Assembly (NCBI GenBank): GCA_004026145.2
Contig: CP034980.1
Coordinates: forward strand, 12,255,649 to 12,319,648
Length of the DNA stretch: 64,000 bases
Origin: Takifugu bimaculatus
Taxonomy: Eukaryota; Chordata; Actinopteri; Tetraodontiformes; Tetraodontidae
Reading direction: 5' to 3'
Shown here: piece by piece, positions 23,533 to 35,360 of the stretch
Numbering within the stretch: position 1 is the stretch's first letter
Layout: each line of letters starts with the position of its first letter
Program-made: the position numbers and the translations under genes
Notes under the pieces: generated by a model
What the model was told of the DNA's origin: nothing
Seen by the model: the letters and a program-made list of their open reading frames with translations, nothing else
Databases searched by the model: none

Positions 23533-24799
23533 ATGGGTGCCCATGGTGTTTTGGGCAACGAGCCCGGGGACATTGACTATTCTTTGCACGAAGCCTGGAA
23601 TGAAGCCACCAATGTTTATCTGCTAGTTATCCTGGTTAGCTTTGGGTTGCTGATATACGCGAAAAAGTAAGCAGTTTATCTTTAATTAACAAGTTTGCAT
23701 TAAGTCAGCATGTAATCACATCTTTTTGTCCGCCTCGGATATTTAAAATGTCATTTCTATCACATTATTTCCCATCGGTGCCTACGACGTAATAAAATGA
23801 TGGCTGTTGCGGCGTTATGACGTTGATATTTAATATATTGCTGCATGTAACCGCCAGAGTAATGTATATTTATAACAGTTATAATGATTGTCTTTTCTAT
23901 CTTCTACTGTGATTTAGAAACAAGAGGAAGATCATGCGCATCTTCACGCTGCCTCCATCCGCTGGCAACAACACGGAACCAAACTTCTATGACAGCCTGC
24001 AGAAGGTCCGTCTACGTCAACAGCTGGAAATGTACTCCCTGGGTGAGCACTGTGATCTGGAAACACGCACAGAAACACACTAGCACCGTGCGCGTTCGAT
24101 TCGGTGTCAAGTTTATTCATTTAGTACATTGCAAAATAGCCTCAGTTGACCAAAATGTTGCACAATGCAAGTAAACAGTGGTTCCAGGTACCGATAACAA
24201 TACAAAGAGAAGGATCAAACTAGATAAATATGTAAAAGTCAAACACAAAAGTCAAAATCAAACAAGGAGAGGACAAGTTGATGATGAGCCTCAAACTCTC
24301 CCACGACCTAAAAATTCAGCACAAAACTATTCTGTGGCAGCGGGGAATAAATATCCTTTGATGGAATAACCTGGTCCTTCATTTCATTATGGTGGTCGGC
24401 TCAACTTTTTAATGTAATGTTAGTGAAACTGGACCTGACCAACTCAAGCACCCACAGATCAGAACCCGTCCCCAGGCAGAGTGAGCAGAGGACACGGGGC
24501 AGCTGCTGCATGTCTCCTTACCTGGACACGAACAGGACTGTGGGTCATTTAAGTAGCTGGAGGAACCACTAATATTGACACGTGGAAGTTACACAAGGTG
24601 GAAAGTTCTGGGAAGTAGAAGGCTGAATTATAATGTGCTACCATTTTGTAGCTGGACCTGGCCTTAGCTCTCATATATAACTTTAAACTCCTCGTTTGAT
24701 TTGCTAATCTAAATCATTTTTCCTCTCATGTGTCATTAAGCCAGGAAATTTGAGCAGCAGCAGAGCCAGGGGGACAGCGTGCAGCTCTCCATGGAATGA
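23533..24799 (+). CDS. smim19: small integral membrane protein 19
   Basis: Three exons: 23533-23666, 23918-24042 and 24741-24799, giving 105 residues, close to the human length. SMIM19 (C8orf40) is a single-pass membrane microprotein of unknown function. The N-terminal MGAHGVLGNEPGDIDYSLHE is followed by the highly conserved AWNEATNVYLLVILVSFGL, which runs into the membrane span and LLIYAKKNKRKIMRIFTLPP. The cytosolic tail has EPNFYDSLQKVRLRQQLEMY and ends QGDSVQLSME. Start fixed by the conserved acidic stretch just upstream of the membrane segment; no in-frame ATG precedes it closely. The last intron carries a fish dispersed repeat. Confidence 0.95.
24105..24320. repeat. Dispersed fish repeat in smim19 intron 2
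   Basis: The text 'aagtttattcatttagtaca' followed by 'cctcagttgaccaaa' and 'gcacaatgcaagtaa' resembles a very common teleost dispersed repeat. Family name not assigned; boundaries approximate. Confidence 0.45.
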
Positions 24800-25055
24800 C
24801 AGCACTTCATATTGGGACACACTCGGACCAGAACTGCTGTCCTGGTTCCTTTTGGAAAGAGCTGCGTTGATCTTATGGTGTTTCCTCCTCAGCTATTTTG
24901 TGTGCTAGAGCCGAGTTTGTGGCCGGAAATGTTGGTTCCAGAATGATACGCCTACATCAAATCTAAAGTTTCCTTGTATATATTACAGAAGCCTTTAAAA
25001 TAGATTCAAGCTGGTCTCTTTTGTTTTTAATTATTAGATTATTTTAATTTTGCAT

Positions 25056-25061
25056 AATAAA
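25056..25061 (+). terminator. smim19: smim19 polyadenylation signal
   Basis: Overlapping AATAAAATAAA about 260 bases after the stop, in a T/A-rich end. Confidence 0.65.
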
Positions 25062-25610
25062 ATAAAAAAAGGTTGATCCATTTTTCATTGATCGCTTCCA
25101 TTTATTTATAACAGGGTTGGGTGGATCATAAAATGTGACACTGTTGATGAGCACGAACACAGCATGAGAACTAGAAGTGCTAACTATTTGTGAACCAGTA
25201 TTACCAATTAACACCCCGTTTCATATTTGTGTGTGCTCTCTAAACTGTGTAAAGGCTGTGAATGACATTTGCAATTGCAGTGGGTCAATGCACAACAGTT
25301 TGCTTGAAGAGAACTTTTTTTCACTGAACTGCTCAAATGATGCCAGATTGTGAATAAATATTCTTAAACTGAGCAATTTCTTTCCTTCAGTGCTACAAAG
25401 GTGGTTTCAGGGATTGAAAAGATGGTTTTGCAGTGTTGGTGAGTAAAGTTAAAGACACTGACAAAACTGGGTCCATATTTTGATTTTAAGGTTCCCAATT
25501 GATTTGAAAAAATGAGATTAATTTGAATATATTTTCCCCAGATTTGAGTAAATGAAGCTATTCAGATGGAACCACTGATTTTATGCTTTTGAGTTGGATG
25601 CAGAAGTGAT

Positions 25611-25880
25611 TTATTTATGTTGCTGCAAAGCTTTTCTGGCTTTGGACACCACTTCCTCCATTTTAAAATCTATATTGGTCAGCATCAAAAGCTCACATTT
25701 CAGGACGTATTCTGGATGCTTAAGGTGCTGACAGGTGGCAGCGAAACAGTTGGATAATAAATATTTTTTCTCTGAAGAGTCTTCACTGTTTGGAGGATAT
25801 GACGTAAACACTGAAAAAACCGTGTTGTATTTGTATAACCGAGCCACAGACACCAACAGTTTTCTGATGTTTAACTAGGA
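25611..25880 (-). pseudogene. Unidentified coding-like reading frame without a start codon
   Basis: An open frame of about 88 codons on the minus strand between the 3' ends of smim19 and syvn1. It reads KLLVSVARLYKYNTVF, SEKKYLLSNCFAATCQHL, then PEYVLKCELLMLTNIDF and ends KARKALQQHK before TAA. The composition is protein-like: amphipathic helical, balanced, with Cys pairs and no low complexity. It has no upstream ATG; a stop lies just before it, and an AG at the 5' edge could be a splice acceptor. AATAAA signals overlap the stop. I do not recognise the family. It could be a terminal exon, a relic of a lost or retroposed gene, or chance. Called a pseudogene only because no start or partner exon is visible. 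Confidence 0.35.
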
Positions 25881-26031
25881 CCGTCTACCTCTAACAAAGC
25901 CTATTTATCCTCTTAGTGATGGGGATAAAGGCCGACTGGGGTGGCGGAGGAAGCGCCCTCTTTTTAACCGTTCTAACAGGGGAGATGAAAAACAGTTTCC
26001 AGGATGAGCTGCTGCAGTTTAAATTGATCAA

Positions 26032-26037
26032 TTTATT
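26032..26037 (-). terminator. syvn1: syvn1 polyadenylation signal
   Basis: TTTATT on the plus strand (AATAAA for syvn1), about 430 bases past the syvn1 stop. Confidence 0.55.
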
Positions 26038-26468
26038 CTGCAATATGTACAGATCCTCTTATTGAAAGTCTTTACAGTATGTACACAATCAAAGAAATCC
26101 ACGTTATGATGTCTACAGAGAATGGATGGAAGAGACAAACGCTGAAGAAGAAAGCCAAAGCCAGAGTAACTGGGCATCGTCCGTCGAGAGGACCTGGGCC
26201 AGGCTCCGTCACTGATCCAGGTCTTGTGTAACATGTCGATGTGGTCAAAGGGAAGAACTTTTATACTGAAGAGAACTGAATCAAACTAAAGTACAAGCAA
26301 ATCCATCACTGACAATAAAACTAGCCAACACAAATCCAAACTCACACCCAAAGTTCCAAATCAAAATTCCTCTTCCATCTGGTTGCACTGTCGCGGCGCA
26401 AAGAGGCAACCAAGCGACCGGCTCGGAATTCCCGTTGGTCCAGAGAAAAGTGAGTCAGTGTGTGTGGG

Positions 26469-29400
26469 TCAGTTCTCTGGAGGAGGAGGAGTGAACGGCG
26501 ATGACGCCAGCTTGCGAAGGCGGCGCCGCCTCAGTTCGGCGGCGCTCGGTTCTCCTTCCTCGTCCGCCGCTGCTCCTTCGTCCGCCGTTTGTCTTTCCGT
26601 ATCCAAGGAAACGGCCGCATCTTCGGCTGCGTGAGGCAGCTCAGCTGGAGAGGACAAAAGATCCTTAGCTGGGCGGCTCTCTGCGTTGCGGCCTTGGCTG
26701 ACTTGTTTTGTGTACTCACAGCTGGGAGCGTCCTCCACATCTGTGCTACTGCCAACCACAGGGGAGGAATGGATGTGACTGGTACTGACATCTGGCCCGC
26801 CATCAGCACGGGGAGGACTGGAATCAACAGCAGACGGACAATGAGGATTTCAAATTGTGTAAATACTTTATTTGCCTTCGACGTCAAGAGGAAAGAGTGG
26901 CAGTTACGCGAGTGTGGTGACGGTGCTGAGGTAGTGGTGGATGTTGAGCATGGCGGCGTCCAGGAGGGTGTGGATGTTCTGGAGACACTGTAGCCTGGCC
27001 TCCAGCCCCCGCCGTCCCTCCGCCTCCATGTCCCTCAGCTCCTCCTCGGACAGTTGAGACAGAGAAGGGGGAGGAGGAGGCATTGATGACACTGGACGAG
27101 ACAAAATAAAATCCACTTTTACTTTGATAAACCAGCGGTTAAGCAGAGAACCATGTTCCAATACGACAAAACTTCATAAAGGTCCCCGCTGCATGCTTTT
27201 AAATAAAACACTTCTAGCACATTGAGTAATTTCAAATCTATTCTAAAGGTAAGAGGTCTTATTGTTCAGATGGGTCTCAGTGGATGTGCTTACTAAAGGG
27301 AGGAAGTGGTGGCATCGGTGCCCATGGTGCAGCGGGGAAGGGGGCAGGGGGAGGCAGGGAGAAGGGGAAGCCTGGCACTGATGGTCCCTGCGGGGCGGCG
27401 GCAGCAGCACCAGTGTCTGCGTTTGACGACGAGGGCTGACTGGAACCTGGAAAAAGGACATGATGCAAAATAAACTCAACCCAGTTGGGCTTTTTTGTTT
27501 TCTTCTTTCTGGCAGGAAAAGGGTAAATGCTCACCAGATGCCTGCGGAGCCTCTGTGCTGCTCTGTGGAGCATCAGCAGCAGCTGGAGGAGCCGCCGGAG
27601 GGGGCACCGCTGGGAAGGGACCCCAAAATGGGAAGATCCCAGGTGGAAAACCAGGCAACATACCAGGAACTACGGAAGGAAAGTCAGTGATTAACTGTCC
27701 TTTATGACATTGAACCCCAGATATTATGACCGACTGTTGACTATTGCACAGCTTGGCTTTAAAAAATGGGTTTTTTGGAGTTTTTTTTTTTTTTACCGTG
27801 GCTGGAAAAAAAGCCTTTTGTGGCCTGTGTGCACCAAACATTTATGGACCTGACGCACGTTGCAACGTGCACAGCACAGCACATTTCCTTTTATAGCAGG
27901 TCGGAGAGGTTGCCAACAAGCAGCTTTCTATGGATGTTCAGCTCTCCGGTGGTTTTAACCCCTCTGATTCTTCAGGCTTCTTCACAGAGCTGTCACTGTC
28001 TGTCCTGTCCCTTCTTCCCACCGTCCTTCCTTTAGTGCAGAGGTCCCCAACCTCCGGGCCGCGGACCGGTACCGGTCCGTGGATTAATTGGTACCGGGCC
28101 GCACAAGAAATAATTAAATATTTCCGTTTTATGCATTAGCTGAGTCTGAATGATCTTTTATTTTGAAAAACATTTTGGGAAATGACTGGATTCTCTTGGT
28201 TACGTCTTAAGCGCCAAAATTGAACCCACAAGCGAGCAAAATGAGTAAGAAACAGACGTCTTTTTTTTTTTTAAAAAGCGAAAAAGAACAGCCCCAATCA
28301 AGAGACGGGAGAAGAGCTTTTAACAGACAATATCATGAGTTCTACTGAAAATATGGATTTAACCCAGTAGGTGATACCAAGCCCACTCTGCATAATTTAT
28401 GGTGGCCGGCTTGCTAATGAGGCTAATGAGGCAATGAAGCTTTCAAAACTACTTCGCCACAACACACTAGTTTAGAAGACAAGCCTGGAGTATTTTGAAA
28501 GAAAAAAAACAGGAACACGATGGGCAGAAGAAGGGCCACCACATCAGTAAATGTGAACGCACTGAGAGCATCGTACCTGGTGGTCCAGTATTCTGGATTA
28601 AAGTCACGGCAGAATACCCTGAAATCGCCACCACAGCACTGAAAACCCGGTTGCCATTTGCGACATCCTATCTGTGTGAAGCGGGTAGACTGGGCATAAG
28701 CAGCACACTTGGGGTGTCACTGTCTCCCATCACTCCCCGATGGGACCGTTGGTCTCATTGCAGAGAAACAAGCGCAGGGCTCCCATTGATTTGTCATTAT
28801 GGCGAGTTCAAACTTTCATGAAAATAAAATGTCCTTTATATTCGTCTTTGTAGCGTATCTGTAGCTTATTTTGAAGGGGTGTTTAAACGTTATCGTAGCG
28901 AGTAGGAGAGAGTAGAGCGTGTGAGCCTTTGTGGGCACACTTATCCGACAGTTCAACCCCCCCGGGCCGCAGTCAAATTGTCAAGCGCTGACCGGTCCGC
29001 GGTGATAAGAGGGTTGGGGACCACTGGTGTAGTGGACACTTGACCATTGCTTGTACTGTGATGCCACATAAACTGAACTCTCAATCTGCTCACTTTTCCC
29101 TTTAATGGGTTGTACAGGAACCTGTCCCAGGTGCCTCCAGGTCTGAGCCACACAGCTGGAGTCACCAGCTCATTGCAGGGTTAACATACAGAAGCAGACA
29201 ACATTCACACCCTCATTCACACCCAAGGCCGGTTTAAATTAGCCAATAGCTCCAAAGGCAACGCAGCAGGCCCACAGGAGGAAACTGGAGCAACCCAAGC
29301 CAGCCCACGTGCCCATGACCCCCCCACGCTGTCCCTCTGAAGAGTTAGATGCTTTTTTTATTCTGGCTCTGCCTCACCATTAGCCGGTGGAGCTGCGGGT

Positions 29401-32400
29401 GCATTTGGAGGGCCTGCTGGAAGAGGGGGTTGTGCCTGTGGCTGCGCTGGGGTCTGATTGTTATTTGAGGCCCGGAGCACGTCCATTCGACAGGTCGGAC
29501 AAGTCTGTTGCCTCTGGAACCAGGAGCGCAGGCAGCTGTGGGGAGGACAGGAAAAGGACGGCATTAGTTCAGGCTTTATAAGAGCAAATGGCCACGTTTA
29601 GTGATGAATTAGCAGATACAAGAGCCAGTCCCTGATTCATTTTTACGCCTGTTCACACGACAGTAAAAATCTGGTCATTCCTGGAGGTGTCAGATTACTT
29701 TAGCGATCTTGTAAACAGCAGAATGTAATATGCATTAACAAATAAAGGCAGGTTTCTGATTCTCACCCATTATCTGACTACTTTTGTTCTTTTGAAATGT
29801 GAAAAAAGATACATTTTACAAAGTCTTACATCACTATTCCTTATGAAATCCTATAAGGGGACTAAATCATATAAATTGAGATATTTCTATCATCACATTT
29901 CTGAAAGTCATGTAAACGAGTCAGATCCAGTTTCTGCAATTACATGATTACTCAGTTTTCTAAGTTCATGTAAACAGCCCACTGACATCATTGCAGGACA
30001 GAACATACATGTGGCTGCATGCAGGTAATAACTTAGGTTTTTCTATAATAAAAACAGATCTGTCTTTATATTAATTATGAAAATTACAACAACGTTTCTG
30101 CTATATTGCCATCGTAAAGTCATGATAACGACTCATCACCGGTACCACATCTGTTCTTTAAGTTAATCCTAATGTGATTTTATTGGGGCATGTTTTACCC
30201 GCTTTGTCTCGGCTGTAAAAGTCTGTAAATATTTACTGACCCGGTCCATTTGGCGTGTCCCGCACCATCTGTAACGTCTTAGCACATCGGTTTTTTTTGT
30301 TCCCCAATTGCTTATCATTGAAGCCAAGATAATTCCTGCTTTATTTAACCCTTATTTATTGAAGATCAAGTTCGGGACCGCAACTTACCTGGAGTGGAAA
30401 ATGTGGTTACAAGGCAATTTCTTGGCTCCAGTAACCATTTCCTCGCGACAGATGATACAGACGTTGTCAGAAGCCTGCAGGTCTTCAGGGGTGGCATCAG
30501 GGTACCTGAAGGCACAACAGAAAAGAACAGAATCCAGACCTTCAGTGAGCAGATCCATCAATGCTTTCAACAAAAAAGGCAAACTGAAAACTAAGAGTTT
30601 CAGCTTGTGATCAGGGAATAATCCTTACAACGTGTTCATGTTGCGAATGGCTCTGCGAGACATGATAGCATCTGTCACAGCTTTCTTGAACTGCCTGAGG
30701 AAAAAAAGGCAAACGAGCACAATAAAAACATGGCCAAACACGTTTCAGAAAGAAATGTATTAAAACAGAAAACAATGAATCAATAAAGATACAGAGACAA
30801 ACAGGAAACTTACCTCATAGCCAGGTACATGGGCCGGATGGCAAACAGTGGGAAGGTGTGGACCTTTATCATGATGGTCATGAAGGCGATGTACAGCAGA
30901 ACTTTGATGAAACCTGCAGGACCGAGTGAGAAGTGAGCACTGCTTCCACTTTATTTTACATTACGCACCATCCAAAGCAAAACAGCGCAGACGAATAACT
31001 CGGCTGACATTTGGGATCATGGAAAATGCAACTGCAGTTTAGTGGGTACCATAATCTCTCCAGTGATTAAATGGTTGGATCAATCCCCGAACTGATTTTA
31101 CTTAAAACATCTAAATTCAGCCAAAATTTGGCAGCAGTGTCTTGACCCAACTTGACTTTCCACAAGCTTTTCATACTTTGGCCCGTTCCTCTATTCTGGT
31201 GTAACAGACGGAGTTCGAGCTCAAACGCTCTTTCAGTTCTATTTATCTTTGGCCGAGTTGGAGTCAGAGCATCAGTCCAGCAAGTGCAGCACTTCCGGAC
31301 GTCCATATTTCATGTTTGGTGAGATGCCATGTGATGATGACACAACAGACCCTTAAGTGCACCTGATACACCACCAATTAACTGACCTATGATTGCTGCA
31401 ATATAATACTGTTAATTTAATTAGTGAGTAACTGTTAACATGTAAAGTGTAAAGGGCTGACTGTATGTTTTATTGACTTTAGTGGCAGTGCATGTAAATG
31501 CCTGACTTCATCGTTATATACAGTACCTGTGAAGAGCTCAGTATAGAGCATGTAGACGGCCTTATTTTCCCAGGGATTCTCACTGTTCAAGTCGATAGTG
31601 TGCAGAAGGTATTTGATAAATGTTGTCAGCACCATGGTCAGCAGGATTGCATACTAAAGGATACATAGAAAAGAGACATTTTGTGCTTTTTATGTCTAAA
31701 TTAGGACATGACAGTTTATTGTAGCTTTGCCAAATAAAAATGACCTCGCAAAAACTGAAGTTGTGTTTCTTGCAAAATAGAAGTGAAACTAATGGCAAAC
31801 CTCAAATCCAAAAACGAGCTGGACTGATGCTCCTCTGGTGAGGATGCTGTGACAGGCGTGGTTGACAAACAGGAAATCCAGAACAGCCAACATCCCCAAG
31901 AGAGCTGCAACAAGTAGAAGAGTGAACAAGAAAACTTTACCCAGTGAGGAATGTATCTGTTGGAGGAGCAGTCATGTGACAGGCTGATGCGTAGCCCAGA
32001 CTCATTCCCTGGGAAATCTGTGACATTTTCCATTACATACAGAATCCAACCCTCTAAGGTCAAACATCAAAGAAGACATTAGTGGAGCACACTACTAGCT
32101 TTAATTACTTATATTTCATTTATTCATACACCTACTTTTAGAATGAACCTAATATTTCAATTTACATGATATGAATCTTTCAATCAAACATCACATTGTC
32201 TTTCAAATTTATATAGTGAAGTGCATCACAGAGCCCCATTAATATGTCAGCATGTTCAACTCCTAATTTCACCCCATATACTGTATAAAGAGACTGTGTG
32301 AAAGCAACAGTGTCTCTTCTTGGAAGACTTCAATGGGCCAACTAGGAAAGCCCTGAAGATCAAGCCATCATCTGCCCTAAATTCACAATACTGGCTGTGT

Positions 32401-33462
32401 GTATTTCCAACAAATTCAGATATAAGAGCAATGACATAAAATGAACAAATAGGGCTATAAAGTAGCACTACGACACTGTTAATGCTGCAGCAGCATAATT
32501 AAAGTCAACTCTAGCCCGTTGATGGCGCAACAGTGTGCAGCTGTAGTGAAAGGAAATGATTTGCATACAACTTCATTTTCCACCTATCTGATGTTGAGAA
32601 GCAATGGACCATTTAGAAAATGCAACGGCAAAGATTTCAACAGCAACACAGAGGGAAGAAAGAATGAGACCTGCTATTGATAAACTGCACTTACACAATA
32701 CTCTGAAGTGGAAAAGCCATGATATATTTGGACTTCTCTCCATCTGATGAAAAAAGTTGAAAAAGAGAATAATTGTAGACGCCTTAGTTCAAAGATGTGG
32801 CATTTAGCCCTTGAAGTATCAGTATAAATAAGAGCATCACTCACAAAGTCCACCCGGTCCTCAGCCAGCCAGTGAAAGCACTTAAGAAAAAGCAGAAGGG
32901 TGAAGAGAGCAACGAAGCGGGGAGAGAAGTCATCTCTGAACACAGTGAATGCCAGGCACGTCTCCGTCACTGCATACCAGGAGCGCTCGATGAGATGCTG
33001 GCGGTGTTGAACAATGGCAAAAATAGGTCAAATAACAAACCAGAGGAGGCATTTAGAAAAAGCAAGTGACGTGAATGAGCACAGACAGAAGTGTACCTCC
33101 ATTTCTGCCGCCCTCAGCTGTCCAAAAAAGACCTTCCTCATGAACTTTCCCAGGAGGAACACCAACACAAAGGCCTGAATATACAACACCTGGCAGCATG
33201 GAAAAACCACAGGGCAAATGCTCAATTCTGTTTTCAAAATAATGGTGTGAGAAAAAGATTTTCCTAAAAACACATTAAGGATTTGACTTTTATTTTGTAC
33301 TGGCCTTACCGCCATGCTCGGGCTGCTCTTGGTGAGGTAGACCACAGTTGGGTAGAACTGGTGTTTAAGTAGATAAGCATGTGCCACCACAGCCCCAGTC
33401 AATGCCAGACTGGTGGCAGTCACCAAGACTGCTCGTACCATCATGGACTCGGCTGCAGACAT
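26469..33462 (-). CDS. syvn1: synoviolin / HRD1, ER E3 ubiquitin ligase
   Basis: Fourteen coding exons, minus strand: 33462-33310, 33189-33097, 32997-32845, 32743-32695, 31904-31801, 31653-31527, 30913-30814, 30694-30629, 30505-30389, 29535-29378, 27669-27535, 27446-27294, 27091-26908 and 26817-26469. Total 595 residues (human 617). SYVN1 is the membrane E3 and channel core of ER-associated degradation, working with SEL1L. Exons 1-8 encode the multi-span membrane domain (SLALTGAVVAHAYLLKHQFY; ETCLAFTVFRDDFSPRFVAL; VFGFEYAILLTMVL). A RING-H2 finger follows at about residues 298-336: C298, C301, C314, H316, H319, C322, C333, C336, all present. Then a Pro/Ala-rich cytosolic tail, the conserved LRDMEAEGRRGLEARLQCLQ-type helix, and the C-terminal ELRRRRLRKL. 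The start is ambiguous: ATGs at 33462, 33444 and 33441. The last best matches the short N-terminus of mammals. Confidence 0.96.
28038..29026. mobile_element. Non-autonomous hAT element in syvn1 intron
   Basis: The ends are imperfect inverted repeats: CAGAGGTCCCCAACC on the left and, on the reverse strand, CAGTGGTCCCCAACC on the right, both followed by GC-rich text with 'gcggaccggt'. The flanking 8 bases (ctttagtg and gtgtagtg) match at 6 of 8 positions, fitting an aged hAT target duplication. Inside, 28500-28830 keeps a decayed transposase C-terminus: 'ccatttgcgacatcctatct' encodes the ATSYLCE-type motif, and 'cccatcactccccgatggga' the SPITPRWD motif. No intact frame. Lies between syvn1 exons 10 and 11. 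Confidence 0.8.
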
Positions 33463-33735
33463 GGCCGAGGGGAAGCAAAACAGAACAATGTTATTTGTTA
33501 AAGTGGTGCAACACTTATTAAAGTCATTTATATTTCTAGGGTAGAGTGTCCACTTCAGAAAACTGGCCTATATGGAGACGGCGGGTTCGAGATTGAGATT
33601 AAGACGTGTCGTCACTGCACTTGCCCTGAGGCTCCTGTTGCACTGTTCTGTAGAATATAGCTACAATTAGAAGAATAACTAGTAGCTCCTAGGGTCCACA
33701 GTGGCAGAGAGGAGAGTACTGTTCAAGATGGGGGT

Positions 33736-33794
33736 AGGAAGGAAGGAAGGAAGGAAGGAAGGAAGGAAGGAAGGAAGGAAGGAAGGAAGGAAGG
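33736..33794. repeat. GGAA microsatellite upstream of syvn1 coding exon 1
   Basis: About 14 tandem GGAA units on the plus strand, 270 bases upstream of the syvn1 start in the likely first intron. Confidence 0.95.
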
Positions 33795-34403
33795 GTATTG
33801 GATCAAGTACCACAGTAGGTGATTTGTGAGCTCTACATATATGAAATCATCACTTGAACAGAAACTTAAAACTTGGCTTAAGAATTATATCTCACACGAG
33901 AGGCAACTGCTTCCGAATTAAGGCCATTTCATTTAAAACCAATCAAAAATGAAAGCAAAATGATTTCTTGTTTTAAATGAACGTACATATACTGTATAAC
34001 GCCCTCGACTTTGCAATGCGCACACTGCAAGAAGTTATTTCCAAGAGCCTCTCGCTTAGAGCTTTTGGATCATTTTCATGTTGCCCGTAATCACCCCGAA
34101 CTTTGGTATTTATCTTTTTAGTTCACTCAAAATTAACTCGCTAACTGTGAAGCTAACGAGGAATCATCACGTTTCTTCAACCTCGCTAACCTGTGAGAGA
34201 TTTCCAACGCAATGGTCAGGGCTTAGTTGTACGCCACAAAAGTAAAATATGTATTAATAACTTAAGTTTACTTTGCAGACGGTCCTGATCAAATACAACT
34301 GAGTTAATTATGTTAGCTACTATTAGCTAACTACCTAGTAACGATACAGCTGTCAGAACTATGCTGGTGTTGCCGAATCCGTGTCACAAAAGAGTTAACC
34401 TAC

Positions 34404-34640
34404 CTTGTACTTGGGTAATATGGCCTTATCTGACAATATCTAAAAATATACAGCTATTACATTTCCATTCTTTTGTAGTAACCCTTCAGAAGATGTATTA
34501 TCCTCGTCCCTGCTTGTCTTGCTACGTGTTTTTATCTCAGGCTTGCTCGCAGGGAGCCACCTCACATCCGGCCTGGACGGTAATTTCACGCAAGACAATA
34601 TGAAAAACAAGACGCAGCGTATTGTTATTTGTTGAAAGGA
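34404..34640 (-). other. syvn1: Candidate syvn1 noncoding first exon
   Basis: On the minus strand a good donor, ACAAG/GTAGGT, sits at 34404. A GC-richer stretch upstream of it is the best candidate for the leader exon and start region. The upstream limit is a guess. Confidence 0.35.
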
Positions 34641-34779
34641 TAACGTTATAATATTCGCAGAGTAACTGAACTACGAGAAACTTTATTTTGTCTAGCACAT
34701 GTAGGAATTTCTTTTTTGCAGTTAACTTTTCTAACGCAAGTCGTAACCAACCATTTTGAATAATTACGGTAAGTGCCGA

Positions 34780-34790
34780 CGTGGACCAAT
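34780..34790 (-). promoter_or_regulatory. syvn1: ERSE-II element upstream of syvn1
   Basis: The minus strand reads ATTGGTCCACG, an exact match to the ER-stress response element II consensus ATTGGNCCACG, recognised by NF-Y with ATF6 or XBP1. Two ETS-like 'cccggaaa' sites follow within 30 bases (34800-34818). It lies about 1.3 kb from the syvn1 ATG and about 150-380 bases from the candidate leader exon. HRD1 is a known unfolded-protein-response target. Confidence 0.7.
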
Positions 34791-34994
34791 AAAAAGTTAC
34801 CCCGGAAACACCCGGAAATAATTTGGTGTCTTTATTTGGATACGTTCAGAGTAATAAAGACGCCTTATACCCAAATTATTAAATCAAGAACGAATGTTTA
34901 GTATAAGGCCTAACAATAAAATTTGTATATTGTCGTAATATACATTTCTACATATTAGGAGCATTCATTTAAATGTAAAAATTCAAAGAGTGGG

Positions 34995-35360
34995 CTTTCA
35001 GATGAATCACCTTCCATCGAGGCAAAGCTCCTAAGCACACAAACAGGATCGGCTTGTGTACACGTCTGCGAATGTCCTTAACAGACCAGCCAGAGCCCTG
35101 ACAAATCCAATCAAACACTTTTGGAGAGATGTGGAAATGTTGACGGTCACCGTCCGTCCTGACCGAACGTGGGAAGATGTCCAGAAAAGATCGGCAGAAT
35201 ATTCCCAAGTGTGGGACATCATACCCCAGATTACTGTGGGGATAACTGCTGATAAAGATTCTTCAAGAAAGGGTTTGAATACGTATATCAGTTCAATATT
35301 TTGTCTTTCAATAAATTTGCAAACGCTCCTAAAACGCAGTTCAACTTTTTTTCAAGAAAC
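34995..35360 (+). mobile_element. Tc1-like transposase 3' fragment
   Basis: The plus-strand reading contains the family's NPIKHFWRDVEM block (usual form NPIEHLWRDLKM) after 'gaatgtccttaacagaccag', then 'gataactgctgataaagatt' and 'tcaataaatttgcaaacgct', the usual tail. The 5' two thirds of the element are missing. Same family as the relic at 1-880. Confidence 0.75.

Noticed and set aside
27460..27707. Plus-strand ORFs across syvn1 exons 11-12
   Set aside because: Antisense shadows of the Pro/Ala-rich HRD1 tail.
34361..34603. 80-residue plus-strand ORF near the syvn1 promoter
   Set aside because: No family resemblance; lies over the probable syvn1 leader exon on the other strand.
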